The notes under the pieces were generated by a model. It had not been told where the DNA came from, searched no databases, and saw only the letters and a list, made by a program, of their open reading frames with translations. From the NCBI GenBank assembly GCA_003952965.2, contig CM025849.1:21430663-21494662 (forward strand): 64,000 nt of DNA, given 5' to 3'. This stretch comes from Morella rubra (lineage: Eukaryota > Streptophyta > Magnoliopsida > Fagales > Myricaceae). Of the stretch, positions 1 to 10,999 are shown in pieces (within the stretch, counting starts at the first letter, position 1; each line of letters begins with the position of its first letter). Position numbers and translations under genes: made by a program.

Positions 1-318
1 CACGGAAGCTGAGTATATTGCCGTGGGCAATTGTTGTGCACAAGTATTGTGGATGAAACAACAATTGGAAGATTTTAATCTTCATTATTCTCTCATCCCA
101 ATAAAATGTGACAACACCAGTGCGATAAATCTTACAAAAATCCAATTCAGCACTCTAGGACAAAACATATTGAGATTAAACATCATTTTATTCGAGATCA
201 TGCTCAAAAAGGGGATATTGTTCTTGAGTTTGTAAATACCGACCTTCAATTGGCGGACATTTTCACAAAACCCCTCAATGAGGATAGATTTTGCTTTATT
301 CGCCAAGAAATGGAATGA
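1..318 (+). pseudogene. copia polyprotein, C-terminal RNase H part
   Basis: The opening frame reads TEAEYIAVGNCCAQVLWMKQ, the conserved RNase H end of plant copia polyproteins. It is followed by [11 protein letters not shown], then after a frame change [16 protein letters not shown] and LADIFTKPL. The coding trace ends at a TGA near 316-318. One frameshift near 155-165 separates the two halves, so no intact product is made. In an active element this domain removes the RNA strand of the RNA/DNA hybrid during reverse transcription. The upstream pol domains are outside the window. Confidence 0.9.
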
Positions 319-454
319 GATTTCCTTTGGATTAAATTGGTGTTAAATGCTTTTTGTCTTAAATTATGTTATTGATTACATTGGACATGTTCTATATTGC
401 TCTTTATGCATTTTTTTTAAAATCATGCTTTTTCTATGTGAAAATGTAATTTCT

Positions 455-645
455 TTGCATGCAATGTGTCAACACTTGGTGAAACAAGTGTCAGCACATC
501 TGGTTTTATGGCTGTTTTCACTGAAGAAGTATGTGTCGACACCATATATCATGTGTCGACACATAAGCCTTCCACCCGAGAGCCTTTTTAAACTATGTTC
601 GGGGCATGACCAATGTGTCGACACATCAATGTGTCGACACATCTT
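455..645. repeat. TGTGTCGACACA palindrome cluster, copy 1
   Basis: At least six exact or one-base variants of the palindrome TGTGTCGACACA lie between pol and the envelope-like ORF. Examples are near 463, 486, 531 and 551, and two back-to-back copies at 612-640. The same motif recurs in the 3' LTR (3077-3315). The function is unknown. Confidence 0.8.
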
Positions 646-840
646 TCCTTACTGTTTTTAAAAAGGGGCACGCGTGGCACATTTATACTCTTTAGGGCAA
701 AGGGGTCGGCACTTTATCTTCCCCCATCTCAGAACCTCTTTTCTCTCCCAAACGCGCAAAATTCTCTCTCCCTCACCTTTCATTTACCCACTGCCTCCTA
801 AAAAATCCACCGCCGACAATCCCTTTTCCTCAAAACCCAT

Positions 841-2195
841 TGCCGTGATGTCTTCCAGCCGACCCAAGTCGTCCTCCCAGACACCTCCTCTGCCAGTTCA
901 AGGGAGAAGAAAGGACGAAGTATTGAGGAACCCCTCCTACTCCAGAGGCCTACATTTACAGGTCAGGGCTATGCAAAAATTTTGTTCAAGATTTTCGGAA
1001 TAGGAAAGTAATTGCTGGGCGATGGGCTGATTTTGAGTGGTTTAGTGAATGGTTTTGATTTTAAGACATGTTTGAATTTCAAGGATGGGAAACTCTTGTG
1101 AATCAAAGTGGATTGCTATGTGTATTTGGTGAAGTTGGTTTATGCTAATTTTCAATTTCTAAGTCTGAGGATGCTGATAGTTATGTGAATGGGAAGCAAT
1201 TAGATTATCTAGTTCCTTCTTTAAATTCTTTGGTCTCTGCTCCTAATGATGGAAAGAAATTTTTGAGTCATGGATGGGTAGGATGTCTGAAGTTGATCCC
1301 TTCATATTCTTAGGGTTGTTTTGGATAATCCAACCCTAAATGAAATTATTAACCCACAGCAAGTGATTTAAGTATTCTAGACGATATCTCCATCATATGG
1401 TCTGCAATATTATTTTACCAAGGACTGGAAATTTGAGTACATAACCTTCTTGGACTTATTTGTTATGTACTGTCTAATCACCCACTCCCATGAACCTTGG
1501 TCATTTCATGCTCAATCATATGAAGGCTGCCACTGAAAAGAAGAAACAAGGGCTTCCTTATGGAATGTTTTTCACCCGTGTGTTTCAGATTCTTGAGGTT
1601 GATTTGGGGGAAGTTAGAGTAAAACCAAAGACACAAGAGAGTATAATCATAAAACTTTGAAGTTGATGGGTTTCAGCAAAATAAGGATGGTGATTGGATC
1701 AAGAAAGCTGATGCCACACCTCAAAAGCGAAGGAAAGGGGGATCGGCTTCTGAGGAAGAAGAGATGAGGAAGCCTTCACCAGAACTCCTGCTACTAGAAC
1801 TCCGAAGCCCTCTATCTCTTTCCCCTCACTTGGTTCACCCTCTCACATTTGCCATACCACTCTCATGAGCCTCTTTGAATTCTTTGAAGCTTCCATGGGA
1901 GATAAAGGAAGAACAAAAAGATTGGGCAGACTATGGAAGATATGGTCACCAGTATGAAGACGGGTTTGACGATATTAAAATAACTGCTCATACTGAGCGT
2001 TTGGTACTCTTGATAAGGATATGAGGCTTTCAAGCACCAAGTCAACAACAGCATCCATGTGGCCAACAATGTGATTCAAGATACTGTTAATGAATTCAAA
2101 GCCACCTCTGCTGAGCTTCAGACTGTGCAAAAATCAGCTGAGGATGTTATCAGGCAACAGAAGTAGATGGATGTTGATCGCAATCTTCGTCCTCA
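841..2195 (+). pseudogene. Envelope-like ORF of the SIRE-type element, decayed
   Basis: From an ATG near 848 the frame begins MSSSRPKSSSQTPPLPVQGR. It then shows broken blocks in changing frames: a K-V-I-A-G-R-W-A-D-F block near 1005, a serine/glutamate-rich block near 1735 (GGSASEEEE), and a C-terminal DDAKGGE-like motif near 2325. This arrangement (Ser/Pro-rich N terminus, central plant-transposon-protein-like region, lysine/glycine-rich tail before the polypurine tract) is known for the extra ORF of SIRE elements. Many stops and frameshifts make it non-functional. Assignment rests on position and short blocks, not on an intact domain. Confidence 0.55.
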
Positions 2196-2805
2196 TGTAT
2201 GAAATGGACGTATTGGTTCTCCACGACTTGGATGAACTGGCTGAAGAAATTTGACGTGGACCATCCTCCTCCTCCTATCTCCCTTCCTCCTCCTCTTCTC
2301 TCCTTCCCCTTCTTTTTGATGATGCCAAAGGGGGAGAAGTTTAGTTGTATGCTGATTTCTAGCTCTTATAGAGGACATTTCAATCTTGTAACTTATATGC
2401 TTTGCTTCCTAATGAATATCTCTGATATTATTGAATGATTATTGTTGCTCATATCTTTTGATTATCTCATTGGTTGAGAAGTGCTTATCTCTTTGCACTT
2501 CATTGTGAATTGAGATTGCTTTACAGGTAATAATTCCTAACTCTTAATCTGTGATATGAAGTCTTGTGTTCTGATTGGAAATTGAAGTTTGGGAAGTTTG
2601 GAGAAGTTATAGAAGTGTTTTCTTGTTTTAAATTTTGGGAAACCTCCATTTACAAAGGAAACTCTTGCAAAATTTTTGTAAAATCTTAAAGTCCTTTTTG
2701 CTAAAAATGTCATGAAAAACTCCTGCTTGTTCTCAGGGGGAGCTTTTCTATTTGTTAGCAAATTTTCGTTTTTAAATGTTTTGTCATCATCAAAAAGGGG
2801 GAGAT

Positions 2806-4062
2806 TGTTAGCCCAAGGTTGTTTTAAAAACAATCTATTTTTGATTTTGATGATAACAAATATTCTAAGTTTTGAAGACTTTTAGATTTTATATTGTCAA
2901 TCCACTTTTCTAAATGACATTTTCCAAAGGATTGGTTTTCTCTTTATAAAATATTAGTGAGAGGACTTGAACACATACACAAGTTGATAAGATCAATTTT
3001 TCCCTTTGTAGGTGTTTAAAAAGGTTTTGGAATGGTTTGGACGCTTTAAAGTTGCTGATTTTCTCTCCAACACTTATAAGTGTCGACACATTGCACTTAC
3101 ACCAAAGACATCATTCCCAGACCAAGACAAGTGTTGACACATTGTCTTTATAGTGTTGACACATTGCACTATCTCCTGAGAGCTCAACTCCAGTTTAATT
3201 TTTGAAGTGTCGACACATTGAAGATAAGTGTCAACACATTGCACTGACTCCGAGAGCTCAACTCCAGTTCAATTTTTGATGTATCAACACATGCTAACCA
3301 TGTGTCAACACATGCCACGGGTTTAATGAAATTTGAAAAATTGTCAGAACCTTCAAATCACTTTCAAATGACATGGGCGCCTTTACAACGGTTCTTTTGC
3401 TAGCTCTGATGACCGTTGAAGTCAAAGAAGATTTAAATACAAGATGTTAAAGAGAAGAGACAACATCGCACAAAAGACTTGGCAATCATTCTACGACCTA
3501 ACTTCTAGAGAGAGAAAGTGCTTTGAAGAAGAGAGAAGACTGCACCTACCAAGAAAACCTGTAATTCCCCTGCAACTTTCTTCTGAGATCTTTGTTTCTT
3601 GTCCTTTGGACTTGTGTCGGCTTTAAGAGCCATTCTTTGATCTTCCTTTGTACCCATCCTTTGTAAACACTTGAGTGTTGGGTAAACACTTGTCCTACTT
3701 GTGTGGGTAGAAGAAATCCCTTGGGTTTTGGGATTTGTGAAAGAGTTAAAGCGTGAGCTCAAAAAACGCTTTGTAAAGGTTCCTTAGCACCCCGGAAGCT
3801 AAGGTGTATTTGCTATTTGAAGAATAGTGAAGGAAGCCCAAGGAAGTCAATAGCCTTGGGGTGGACGTAGGCAAGAGTTGGCCGAACCACCTAAAAATAC
3901 GGTGTCATCTCTCTAACTCTATCTATCATTGTTGCTTGTTCCATATCTTTCTTTGAGGTGTTTTATGCCTTTCAGTTATATTGCTTAAATTATCTTGAAA
4001 AAGATTTATTTTATTTTATAACCCAATTCACCCCCCCTCTTGGGTTGTTATTTAGACTTTCA
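2806..4062 (+). repeat. 3' LTR of the SIRE-type copia element
   Basis: The LTR starts TGTTAGCC just after the purine tract CAAAAAGGGGGAG. It holds seven more copies of the TGTCGACACA-type motif (3077-3315). It ends near 4062 in a CA, just after the segment CCCAATTCACCCCCCCTCTT that is common near the 3' end of SIRE-type LTRs. The end is inferred, because the partner LTR is outside the window. Confidence 0.7.
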
Positions 4063-5480
4063 TTGTGGCTTGGAAGTTTATTTGTTCACTTGTCTACTTT
4101 TTGTTAAAGTTTCAGTGCGTGTAAGAATGTCTTTTGGACTTGAACTAGGCTATCTTTGGTTGGAAATTTTCAGGGCTGTACGTATGTCAGCATGTGGGGT
4201 TGTCTGTTGTGGTTTTGTTTGACTTATGTGGCTTGTCTGTTGTGTTTGTGGTATACGGCATTTGAAGTTCTTATAGAAATTTAGAGCACATGGCAGTATA
4301 ATTGAAGTGGTCCCGGAATTCTTGATTCTTGGGATGCATGCTTTATTTATTTAATTTGTTGTGCGTGTTGGGTTAGTGGTCCCATATCCACATAGGATTC
4401 CAACTAACTGAATACAAAGGAAGGAATTTAATATGGTCCTTTTACTTTATTTTAGTCCCTGTACTATGATATAAAATGGTTTCTCAAAAATGCCCAACTC
4501 TCACTTACCTTGCCCCTGAAGACAAACCCATCTGCGTCTAAAATAATCTCCATCTGAAATCATCTCGATCTGAAGAACACCTTTGAGATTTCGTGTGGTC
4601 TCCTAGAGCAAAAAAGACATCTTTCATTGCTATCGAACTCATCTTCGTCCGAAGGTATGGTCTTTACACTTTTTTTGCCCAAATCGTATGCTATTGCTCT
4701 TCTTATAGTAGTTTTGTGAATGGGTCAGAGTGTGGTGCTTTATGTTGGGTCAGTGGGTGACAAGTTAATGACTTTTTCTAATTATTCCTATTGTTTATAT
4801 TAGATATAAGTGTGAGTGGGTGAGGGGGGACCACTCGGAGAATGAATATTTTCGTTTCGTTTAATTTAGATGCATGTGAATGGGTGTGGGGGGACCATAG
4901 AATGGAGTCCTGGTCTGTCCTTTTTCGTGGGATCTGAAGTCAATAAGGGGGACCACACGAGAAGCTTATTGCTTCTGTTTTTAAAAGCACGTTCTCCTTT
5001 GTTTGTGTCTGCCATAATATGTCTATATGATTGTCTTTACCCGTTTTTGTCTTTTATCCATTATTGTCTTCATTTGCTATTGTCCTTATCTGTTTTTTAC
5101 TTTAGTCCCATATTTTAGGTAACCCTAGCAACAAAGTAAACACTATAGTTTCCTATGTACTGTACTGTAAGATAAGACAAAAAAATGTTGCACTATCAAG
5201 TATAATATAGAAGTTCTGTCATTCCACATTATCCGATGGGTATATTTTACCTTTGAGTCAAATTATGCTAACGGCTAGGTTAAAGTTAAAGTACGTTAAT
5301 TCTGTTGGTCACTTAAGTATTTGTAATTGCAAACAATGCAGAGGCATTTGATTTTGTTGCTTTTAATGAAGCCCACTTCTATTATTCTATACATCTTAGG
5401 TAATGTAGTGTGCATTTTGCATCTTAGAATAGCTGTTTGTCGAACTTGCAGCCTTTGGTTGAGTCTGTTTGAAGTCATTT
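4063..5480. other. Intergenic, no gene seen; possible left end of a MULE
   Basis: No coding pattern is supported here. A block at about 4435-4500 (GGTCCTTTTACTT, then GTCCCTGTACTATG and a run ending in AAAATGCCC) resembles a transposon terminus. It has a weak inverted counterpart at about 10905-10965. Confidence 0.4.
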
Positions 5481-5484
5481 CTGT

Positions 5485-6350
5485 TTAAGTAGAACTTTTC
5501 AGTTTCAGTATAAGTCATTTCAGTTTAAATAGAAGATTTCAATTGCTGTTAGTTTGTTTAAGTATAAGTCTTTGTTGTTTAAGTATAAGTCCTTGAAGTC
5601 TTTGCTGTTTAAGTATAAGTCTTTACTATTTAAGTAGAAGTATAAATCTTTGCTGTTTAAATATAAGTTATTGAAGTCTTTGCTGTTTAAGTATAAGTCT
5701 TTGCTATTTAAGTAGAAGTATAAGTATTTGTTGTTTCTTTGTTTATATAGAAGTCATTGTTGTTTAAGTAGAAGTATAAGTCTTTGTTGTTACTTTGTTT
5801 ATATAGAAGTCATTGTTTTTTAAGTATAAGTCATTCTGTTGTTAGTAACTCATTTCATTTTCAGTTTCAAAGTCAGTTTATTGCCATTGCTGTTTAGATA
5901 AAAGCTTCTTGTTAGTTTGTTTAAATAGAAGTCATTGACGTCTTTGCTGTTTTAGTTTGAAGTCTTTGCTGTTTAAGCATACGTCTTTGTAGTTTAAGTA
6001 TAGGTCTTTGCTGTTTTAGTTTGAAGTCTTTGCCGTTGAAGTATAAGTACATGTATAAGTCTTGGCTGTTTTAGTTTGAAGTCTTTGCTGTTAGTTTTGT
6101 TTAAATAGAAATCATTGCTGTTTAGGTATAAGTATAAGTCATTCTACTACTAGTAACAACATTTTATTTTCATTTTCAGTTTTAGTTTATTGTCATTGCT
6201 GTATAAATAGAAGTCATTGCTGTTTAAGTATAAGTTCATCTCATTTTCAGTTTTAGTTTATTGTCATTGTTGTATAAATAGAAGTCATTACTGTTTAAGT
6301 ATAAGTCCATCTCATTTTCAGTTTTAGTTTATTGTCATTTACTTGCTGTT
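5485..6350 (+). repeat. Imperfect tandem repeat, core GTTTAAGTATAAGTC
   Basis: About 870 bases are built from variants of TTTGCTGTTTAAGTATAAG interspersed with AAGTCATTGCTGTTTAAGT and TTTCAGTTTTAGTTTATTG. Unit length is irregular (about 20-60 bases). It lies directly before the transposase relic and may be a 5' leader or intron expansion of that element. Confidence 0.85.
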
Positions 6351-6369
6351 AGTTTGTTTAACGCATGTT

Positions 6370-8322
6370 TTTGCATTGTTTTATAACTTTGCAGGGTCAG
6401 TACCTATGATAACCAAATTTGTGTTGTTCAAGGAAAACTACGGGGGGCGGTCTCAGAGGATGCCATGCACTAAGTACCTTGGGGGCAAGAAGGCATTGCA
6501 CCACAGCATGCTTATGTGTTGTCTTTGGGTCTGAATATCGAGCAAGTCAGATTGCATATTAGTAATTGCAAATTTGCTTGTTTGAAATTTCATATTAGAA
6601 TGTTCGAAAATTGGCTTGTCCAATTCTTTTTAGAGGTCTGCACTTGGATTGAATATTGTGTTCACATGAATAGGTGATTTCTTAGTTTTGGCATCTAAGA
6701 CTTTGGCTTCTAAGACTTTGGTTTCTAACACTTGTTTCCCTTGTCTAATTCTATAAATTATTTGAATTCTGGATGTTTCTTAAAACAAGAGGACATTGTA
6801 TTTTTTAGTTTCTATGAGCTGATAATTGAACTAGAAAAGGTTAGGAGTGTGAAGTGAACATGGTAGGACAGATCATTGATCATGGAAGTTGTACTTTCGT
6901 GACTCTAAAGAAGTTGTGCTGCATAATGAAATCTGACTTGACATTGCAGGGCCTCATTCCAAGTTTCAGTGAAGTCCTTCCTACAACTGACCATTGAATT
7001 TGCGTACGTCATTTGTACAACAATTTTAGGGATGAAGGGCATCGTGGACAATTACTAAAGGACCGTCTTTGGGCAGCAGCCTTAGCATACACAGTTGCTG
7101 AATTTCTAGCTAAAATGATGACACTGAAAGCATTGAGTGAAGATGCATATCAGTGGCTGATGAACACCTAGCGCTATGGACAAGGTCCCATTTTCCCTCT
7201 TACACGAAGTCAAATCTCCTCGTGAATAACCTCTCAGAGTGTTTCAATGCATATATCATGGAGGCAGGTGATGCCCATCGTCACAATGATGGAGTATATT
7301 ATAAAGAAGCTAATCCGGAGGTGTCAAATGAAGAGGGAAAGGATGCATAAGATGGATAAGAGGCTGTGTCCAGCCATCTTGAAGAAGCTTGATAGAAATG
7401 GAGTGAAGTCATGTGACTATATTTCCACATATGCTGGGAATGAGTTATTTGAGGTGGAGCATAAACGAAGACTACGTTGTAAATCTCAAAGAGAGGACAT
7501 GCGGATGTAGACGGTGGAACCTGACAAGAATACCTTTCACCCATGCCATTTCAACAATATTGTACGATGGAGAGAAGCCCGAGAATTACGTTGATAGCTA
7601 CTACAGTGTAAAGACATATATGAAGGCATATTGGCCTATGATTAACCCAATGCCGAGTGAAGAATAATGGGAACGAGCACCGCAAGATCCTATTGTTCCT
7701 CCAGAAGTATGTGTGCAACCTAGAAGGCCAAAGTTATTAATGAGGGGCACAGATGAGCCAAAGAGTTGTATTAGGCTCAGCCAGGTTGGAATTGTCATCA
7801 AATGCTCCAAGTGTGGTGTGGAGGGGCACAATGCTAGGGGATGCAAGAAGAAGAAAAAGGCCTATACCGAGCAGCCACAAACTAATCCATCCAAGGTTTG
7901 TACAATTAATCTAGTTTAGTTGCATCTTTAAGTGATTTTATTACTAATATAAGTGTTATAACAGTTTCCCGCATCACAAGCTGGATCGTCCCACGTTGTT
8001 GCTTCGGCTATGACGACGGATGTTGTAAGTGTTTTATAATTTTGCCGTTTGAGTTTGTATCAAACTGTTTGCACATAATTTAATTAAATGACTATATGCT
8101 AAATGATTTACATTTTTGCAGGTTCCACATACATATGGTGGCATCACACTGCCTCCTAGTTGGGGAAGGTCAAGCCCATCGACGATGTCGAGTAGCTGGG
8201 GAAGAAGCAGAAGCATCCCATCAACTGTAGCCACGTCAACACTTGTTGGGGGTGTTGTAACTCGAACCCGAAGCTCAAATCGATTAAGGGGAGTGGCATG
8301 GACCTCAGGGCTTCCCTGAAAA
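6370..8322 (+). pseudogene. MuDR/MURA-type MULE transposase, broken
   Basis: An N-terminal trace, ITKFVLFKENYGGR, sits at about 6400. After a large loss, 6950-7330 encodes a GLIPSFSEVLP block, CVRHLYNNF, RLWAAALAYTVAEF and SNLLVNNLSECFNAYI, the C-terminal part of a MULE transposase core. 7455-7665 holds a SWIM zinc finger (CGCRRWNLTRIPFTHA). 7790-7850 holds a zinc knuckle (CSKCGVEGHNARGC). The tail appears spliced: a donor after NPSK near 7894, a short exon about 7967-8022 and an acceptor near 8122 lead to a stop at 8318-8320. Stops and frameshifts (for example near 6994, 7170 and 7510) inactivate it. Known function of the family: cut-and-paste transposition of MULEs. Confidence 0.88.
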
Positions 8323-8560
8323 CTCTTCATTGATCTTATAGATCCAGCTGCCAGGTCATAAATGGATCAGCCTAGTCATGTAATTCATAAGGAAAAGGGG
8401 AAGTAGCAAACGGGGGAGGGAAAACGAAAGACCGATGCAGCTGATGACTAGAGAAAGGCGAAGAAGAATGGGAAGAGGGATGATAGCGGGCTGAGAGAGA
8501 AGTGATTTGTGGATATTGTTGGACATATGTATAGTATTTTTTGGGTTGTATGTAAGTTGT

Positions 8561-8680
8561 TGGGCCGAAATGTATTGGTTGGACTGTCATTGTTGTTTTG
8601 GGCCGAAATGTATTGGTTGGGCTGTCATTGCTTTTTTGGGCCGAAAGGTATTGGTTGGGCTGTCATTGTTGTTTTATGCT
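8561..8680 (+). repeat. Tandem repeat, about 39 bp x 3
   Basis: Three copies start TGGGCCGAAATGTATTGGTT and continue through CTGTCATTG, at about 8561, 8599 and 8637. They make overlapping repetitive ORFs that should not be read as genes. Confidence 0.9.
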
Positions 8681-8689
8681 GTATGTATT

Positions 8690-9275
8690 TTTGTTAGATA
8701 GTTGTGAACCCCAAATAGGAGGGTGTTTGGTGGCGTTTAAAGGTTATCGATGTCGTGATGTAACTATGGATATTGTCCATTTTGAAGTTGGATGTACATA
8801 ATGGTTTAGCCATTTGGATGTATTTGATGAAACTGGTTCAACATTTGGATGTATTTAATGAAAATGATTTAGCCATTTAGATGTGTTTATTGAGACAGGT
8901 TATGTTTGCAATTAAAATAGGTGAAAAAGGTTCTTCATTGAGACGTTATATAGCAATTTTTTTTAAGGCCAAATAAGTTGGCAATTAATGAAACAATTTG
9001 GCAAGAAACCGAAATGTTATATACCACATTCTTTATGTTTTGAATTTGCTAATAAACCAAAATGAAGCACCAGCACCTGAAGTCAAATTTTTGTCACATT
9101 TCAAACTAAGTTACAACGAACAAACATCATGGTAACCATAAAAAGGAAATAAGTTACATCAAACCTAGTCGTCAACTACTAACATAGGGTTCCATGTCAG
9201 ATTACACAATGAAAAGGACATGAGTACTACAATAATTAGGGTCCCAAGTCTACAACATCAAAAGCCCCATATCTA
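8690..9275. other. Non-coding, AT-rich; probable transposase 3' flank and GRF ORF 3' region
   Basis: Contains a short repeat of CATTTGGATGTATTTGATGA (near 8812 and 8842). No ORF or RNA gene is supported. Its right part would be the 3' untranslated region of the minus-strand GRF ORF. Confidence 0.4.
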
Positions 9276-9743
9276 CTAACATAGCCCCATAACTATTAAC
9301 ATAATGCACAAAACAAACATAGCGAGCTTATATTTAATTACAACAGTGCCATAATTTTCAATCTCCTTCTTCAGGTTTTTGTTCTCCTCCTTCAGGCTTT
9401 GCTTCTCCTTCTTCAAGCTTCCAATCTCCTCCTTCAAGCTTTCCATGTCCTCCTTTAAGATTTCAACATTCTTTTGGTCGACATTTAAACATTCTTGCCT
9501 ATCTCGCATGTGTTTCAATACCCTCTTCCCATGTTCACACATCGGAGGATCAAACCAAGCAAAAAATCCACACTCACGTTTAATCTTATACTTTGAACAA
9601 CTATAAAATCGACGTCCGAAATTGTGCTCGGTGTATGAGGTCTTTAAGTAGGTTGTCACTCCGCATAAACATTGAGGGCCTCTAGAATTTGCCCCACTGT
9701 TTGTAACCCAAGAGTTGGAACCACTATTGGAAGTGGACATCAC
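9276..9743 (-). CDS. Small GRF-type zinc finger protein with coiled coil and C-terminal hydrophobic segment
   Basis: This intact 155-codon ORF starts at an ATG at 9743. Residues about 22-70 carry the GRF zinc finger: CLCG, then GRRFYSCSKY, then ECGFFAWFDPPMC, with the Cys/Cys/Cys ligands and the GR-F core of the family. Residues about 85-130 are a Lys/Glu/Leu-rich coiled coil. Residues about 137-155 are hydrophobic (MFVLCIMLIVMGLC) and could be a membrane anchor. GRF fingers bind nucleic acid in several DNA-repair proteins. In plants, short GRF proteins with a coiled coil are numerous and often lie in or beside transposons. Here the ORF is antisense to a MULE transposase, so it may be element-borne. 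Host function is unknown. Confidence 0.7.
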   Translation of the reverse strand: MMSTSNSGSNSWVTNSGANSRGPQCLCGVTTYLKTSYTEHNFGRRFYSCSKYKIKRECGFFAWFDPPMCEHGKRVLKHMRDRQECLNVDQKNVEILKEDMESLKEEIGSLKKEKQSLKEENKNLKKEIENYGTVVIKYKLAMFVLCIMLIVMGLC

Positions 9744-10514
9744 TTAATTTGATTGAACAAAATCCCAAATCAGTAGTTGCAAAGCACAATTAATATCAGT
9801 TTGGAAACAAGGAAACAATTACTGATATAAGATGTTAGACCCTAACTAAAGCACTTAATCTCATGTTGCAGGCTACAAATAATTTTTCCAAACCAATTTG
9901 ATTTTGAGTTTAAATAATTTTTAAGGGAAGATTTTTAGGAAAGCAAATGTTTAAAAGGAATAGAAAAATAGACACATCACACATGCCCTATGTGCCAGAG
10001 GTTCTCTGGAGAGGACAAGAAAATATAGAGAAAAACGTGAAAAAAAAAAAAGACAGGTAGGGATGGGGTTTTCCAAACTCCCTTCCCCTTCCTTCCCACT
10101 CGAAATGCACAAAAAAGAAGTTAAATTACGATGTGTGGGTTAATTCTTGTTAGTCAATCAATGTTGAGTGACTTCATGGTATCATTATAAAGGAGCCGAA
10201 CAATTTTCTAACTATGGCCAAATCATTAGTGTTTATACTTGATAGAAATTGAATAGACTGATGCTAATTCTCATATGTTGGCTACTATTCAGGTGCTACG
10301 AAAACAAATATTTCAGACAAAGTCGCATGGGTATATCATTAAACAGATTCGCAAACAACAATGCCAACTGAAAATAAGTGAAGGAAACACAATAAATGTC
10401 ACCGTTTTACCTTAACTGCCACTCTTCTTCGTGGATTTTTTTGACCGCAACGAAGAAACACTCCCGACAGAAGTTGAAGACGAGTAAATGGGGGCATAGG
10501 GTCAAAACGCACCA
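9744..10514. other. Non-coding stretch upstream of the GRF ORF
   Basis: AT-rich with short homopolymers. It should hold the promoter of the minus-strand GRF ORF. No motif stands out and no further gene is supported. Confidence 0.4.
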
Positions 10515-10908
10515 CATCGAAACCTAGTTTTGATATTTAGTCGAAGAGTTATTGCATCGGGGGGCAATCTGGTAAGTTCCCATGGTCTGGGTGTCACGTG
10601 CCCTGCACGTGTGACGGAAAACGTGAGCTTTAATGCCAAATCTGGGTGAAAAGCCAAATTGCAACGTGCCACATAATAAATGGGGCTGGGTTGTAACGAG
10701 TTTTAGTCCGGCATCGAAGCCTAGTTTTGATGTTTAGTCGAAGAGTTACAGCATCCCGGGGGGGCAATCTGGTAAGTTCCCATGGTCTGGGTGTCACGTG
10801 CCCTGCACGTGTGACAGAAAACGTGAGCTTTAACGCCAAATCTGGGTGAAAAGCCAAATTGCAATGTGCCACGTAATAAATGAGGTCGGGTTGTAACAAG
10901 TTTTAGTC
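10515..10908 (+). repeat. 197-bp tandem duplication with CACGTG palindromes
   Basis: Two direct copies (10515-10708 and 10712-10908) begin CATCGAA and end TTTTAGTC, at roughly 90 percent identity by eye. Each holds GTCACGTGCCCTGCACGTGT, a near-palindrome with two CACGTG cores. Position near the presumed right end of the MULE suggests a subterminal repeat. Confidence 0.9.
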
Positions 10909-10999
10909 AAGGGAGGTATTTGAGATTGTCATACAAGTTCATGGGGGGTTTTTTATAATTAACCCAAAACAAAAAAAACAGTTGATGATTATGCTAGTT

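Larger units (their letters stand above)
1..4062 (+). mobile_element. Ty1/copia retrotransposon of SIRE/Maximus type, 3' portion
   Basis: The window opens inside the RNase H end of a copia polyprotein, continues through a long decayed region with an envelope-like ORF, and reaches a purine tract (2791-2804) directly before a 3' LTR that starts TGTTAGCC. A long extra ORF between pol and the 3' LTR is the hallmark of the SIRE/Maximus lineage of plant copia elements. The 5' part and 5' LTR lie outside the window, so the target duplication cannot be tested. Stops and frameshifts show the copy is dead. Confidence 0.8.
4430..10965 (+). mobile_element. Candidate MULE (Mutator-like element), degenerate
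   Basis: A broken MURA-type transposase (6370-8322) and an antisense GRF-domain ORF (9276-9743) lie between two weakly similar inverted segments. In the reverse complement of the right segment, a GAACTTGTATGACAATCTCAAATACCTCCC-type pattern aligns with gaps to the left pattern of GTACTATGA, TTTCTCAAAAATGCCC. Near the right end is a 197-bp tandem duplication carrying CACGTG palindromes. The termini are an inference from eye alignment, and no 9-bp target duplication was found. The transposase itself is solid. Confidence 0.35.

Noticed and set aside
841..2195. True viral envelope gene
   Set aside because: Position fits a SIRE extra ORF, but no signal peptide or fusion domain is visible and the frame is broken.
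5485..6350. CRISPR-like array
   Set aside because: Repeats are irregular, AT-rich and without unique spacers of fixed length, in a plant genome.
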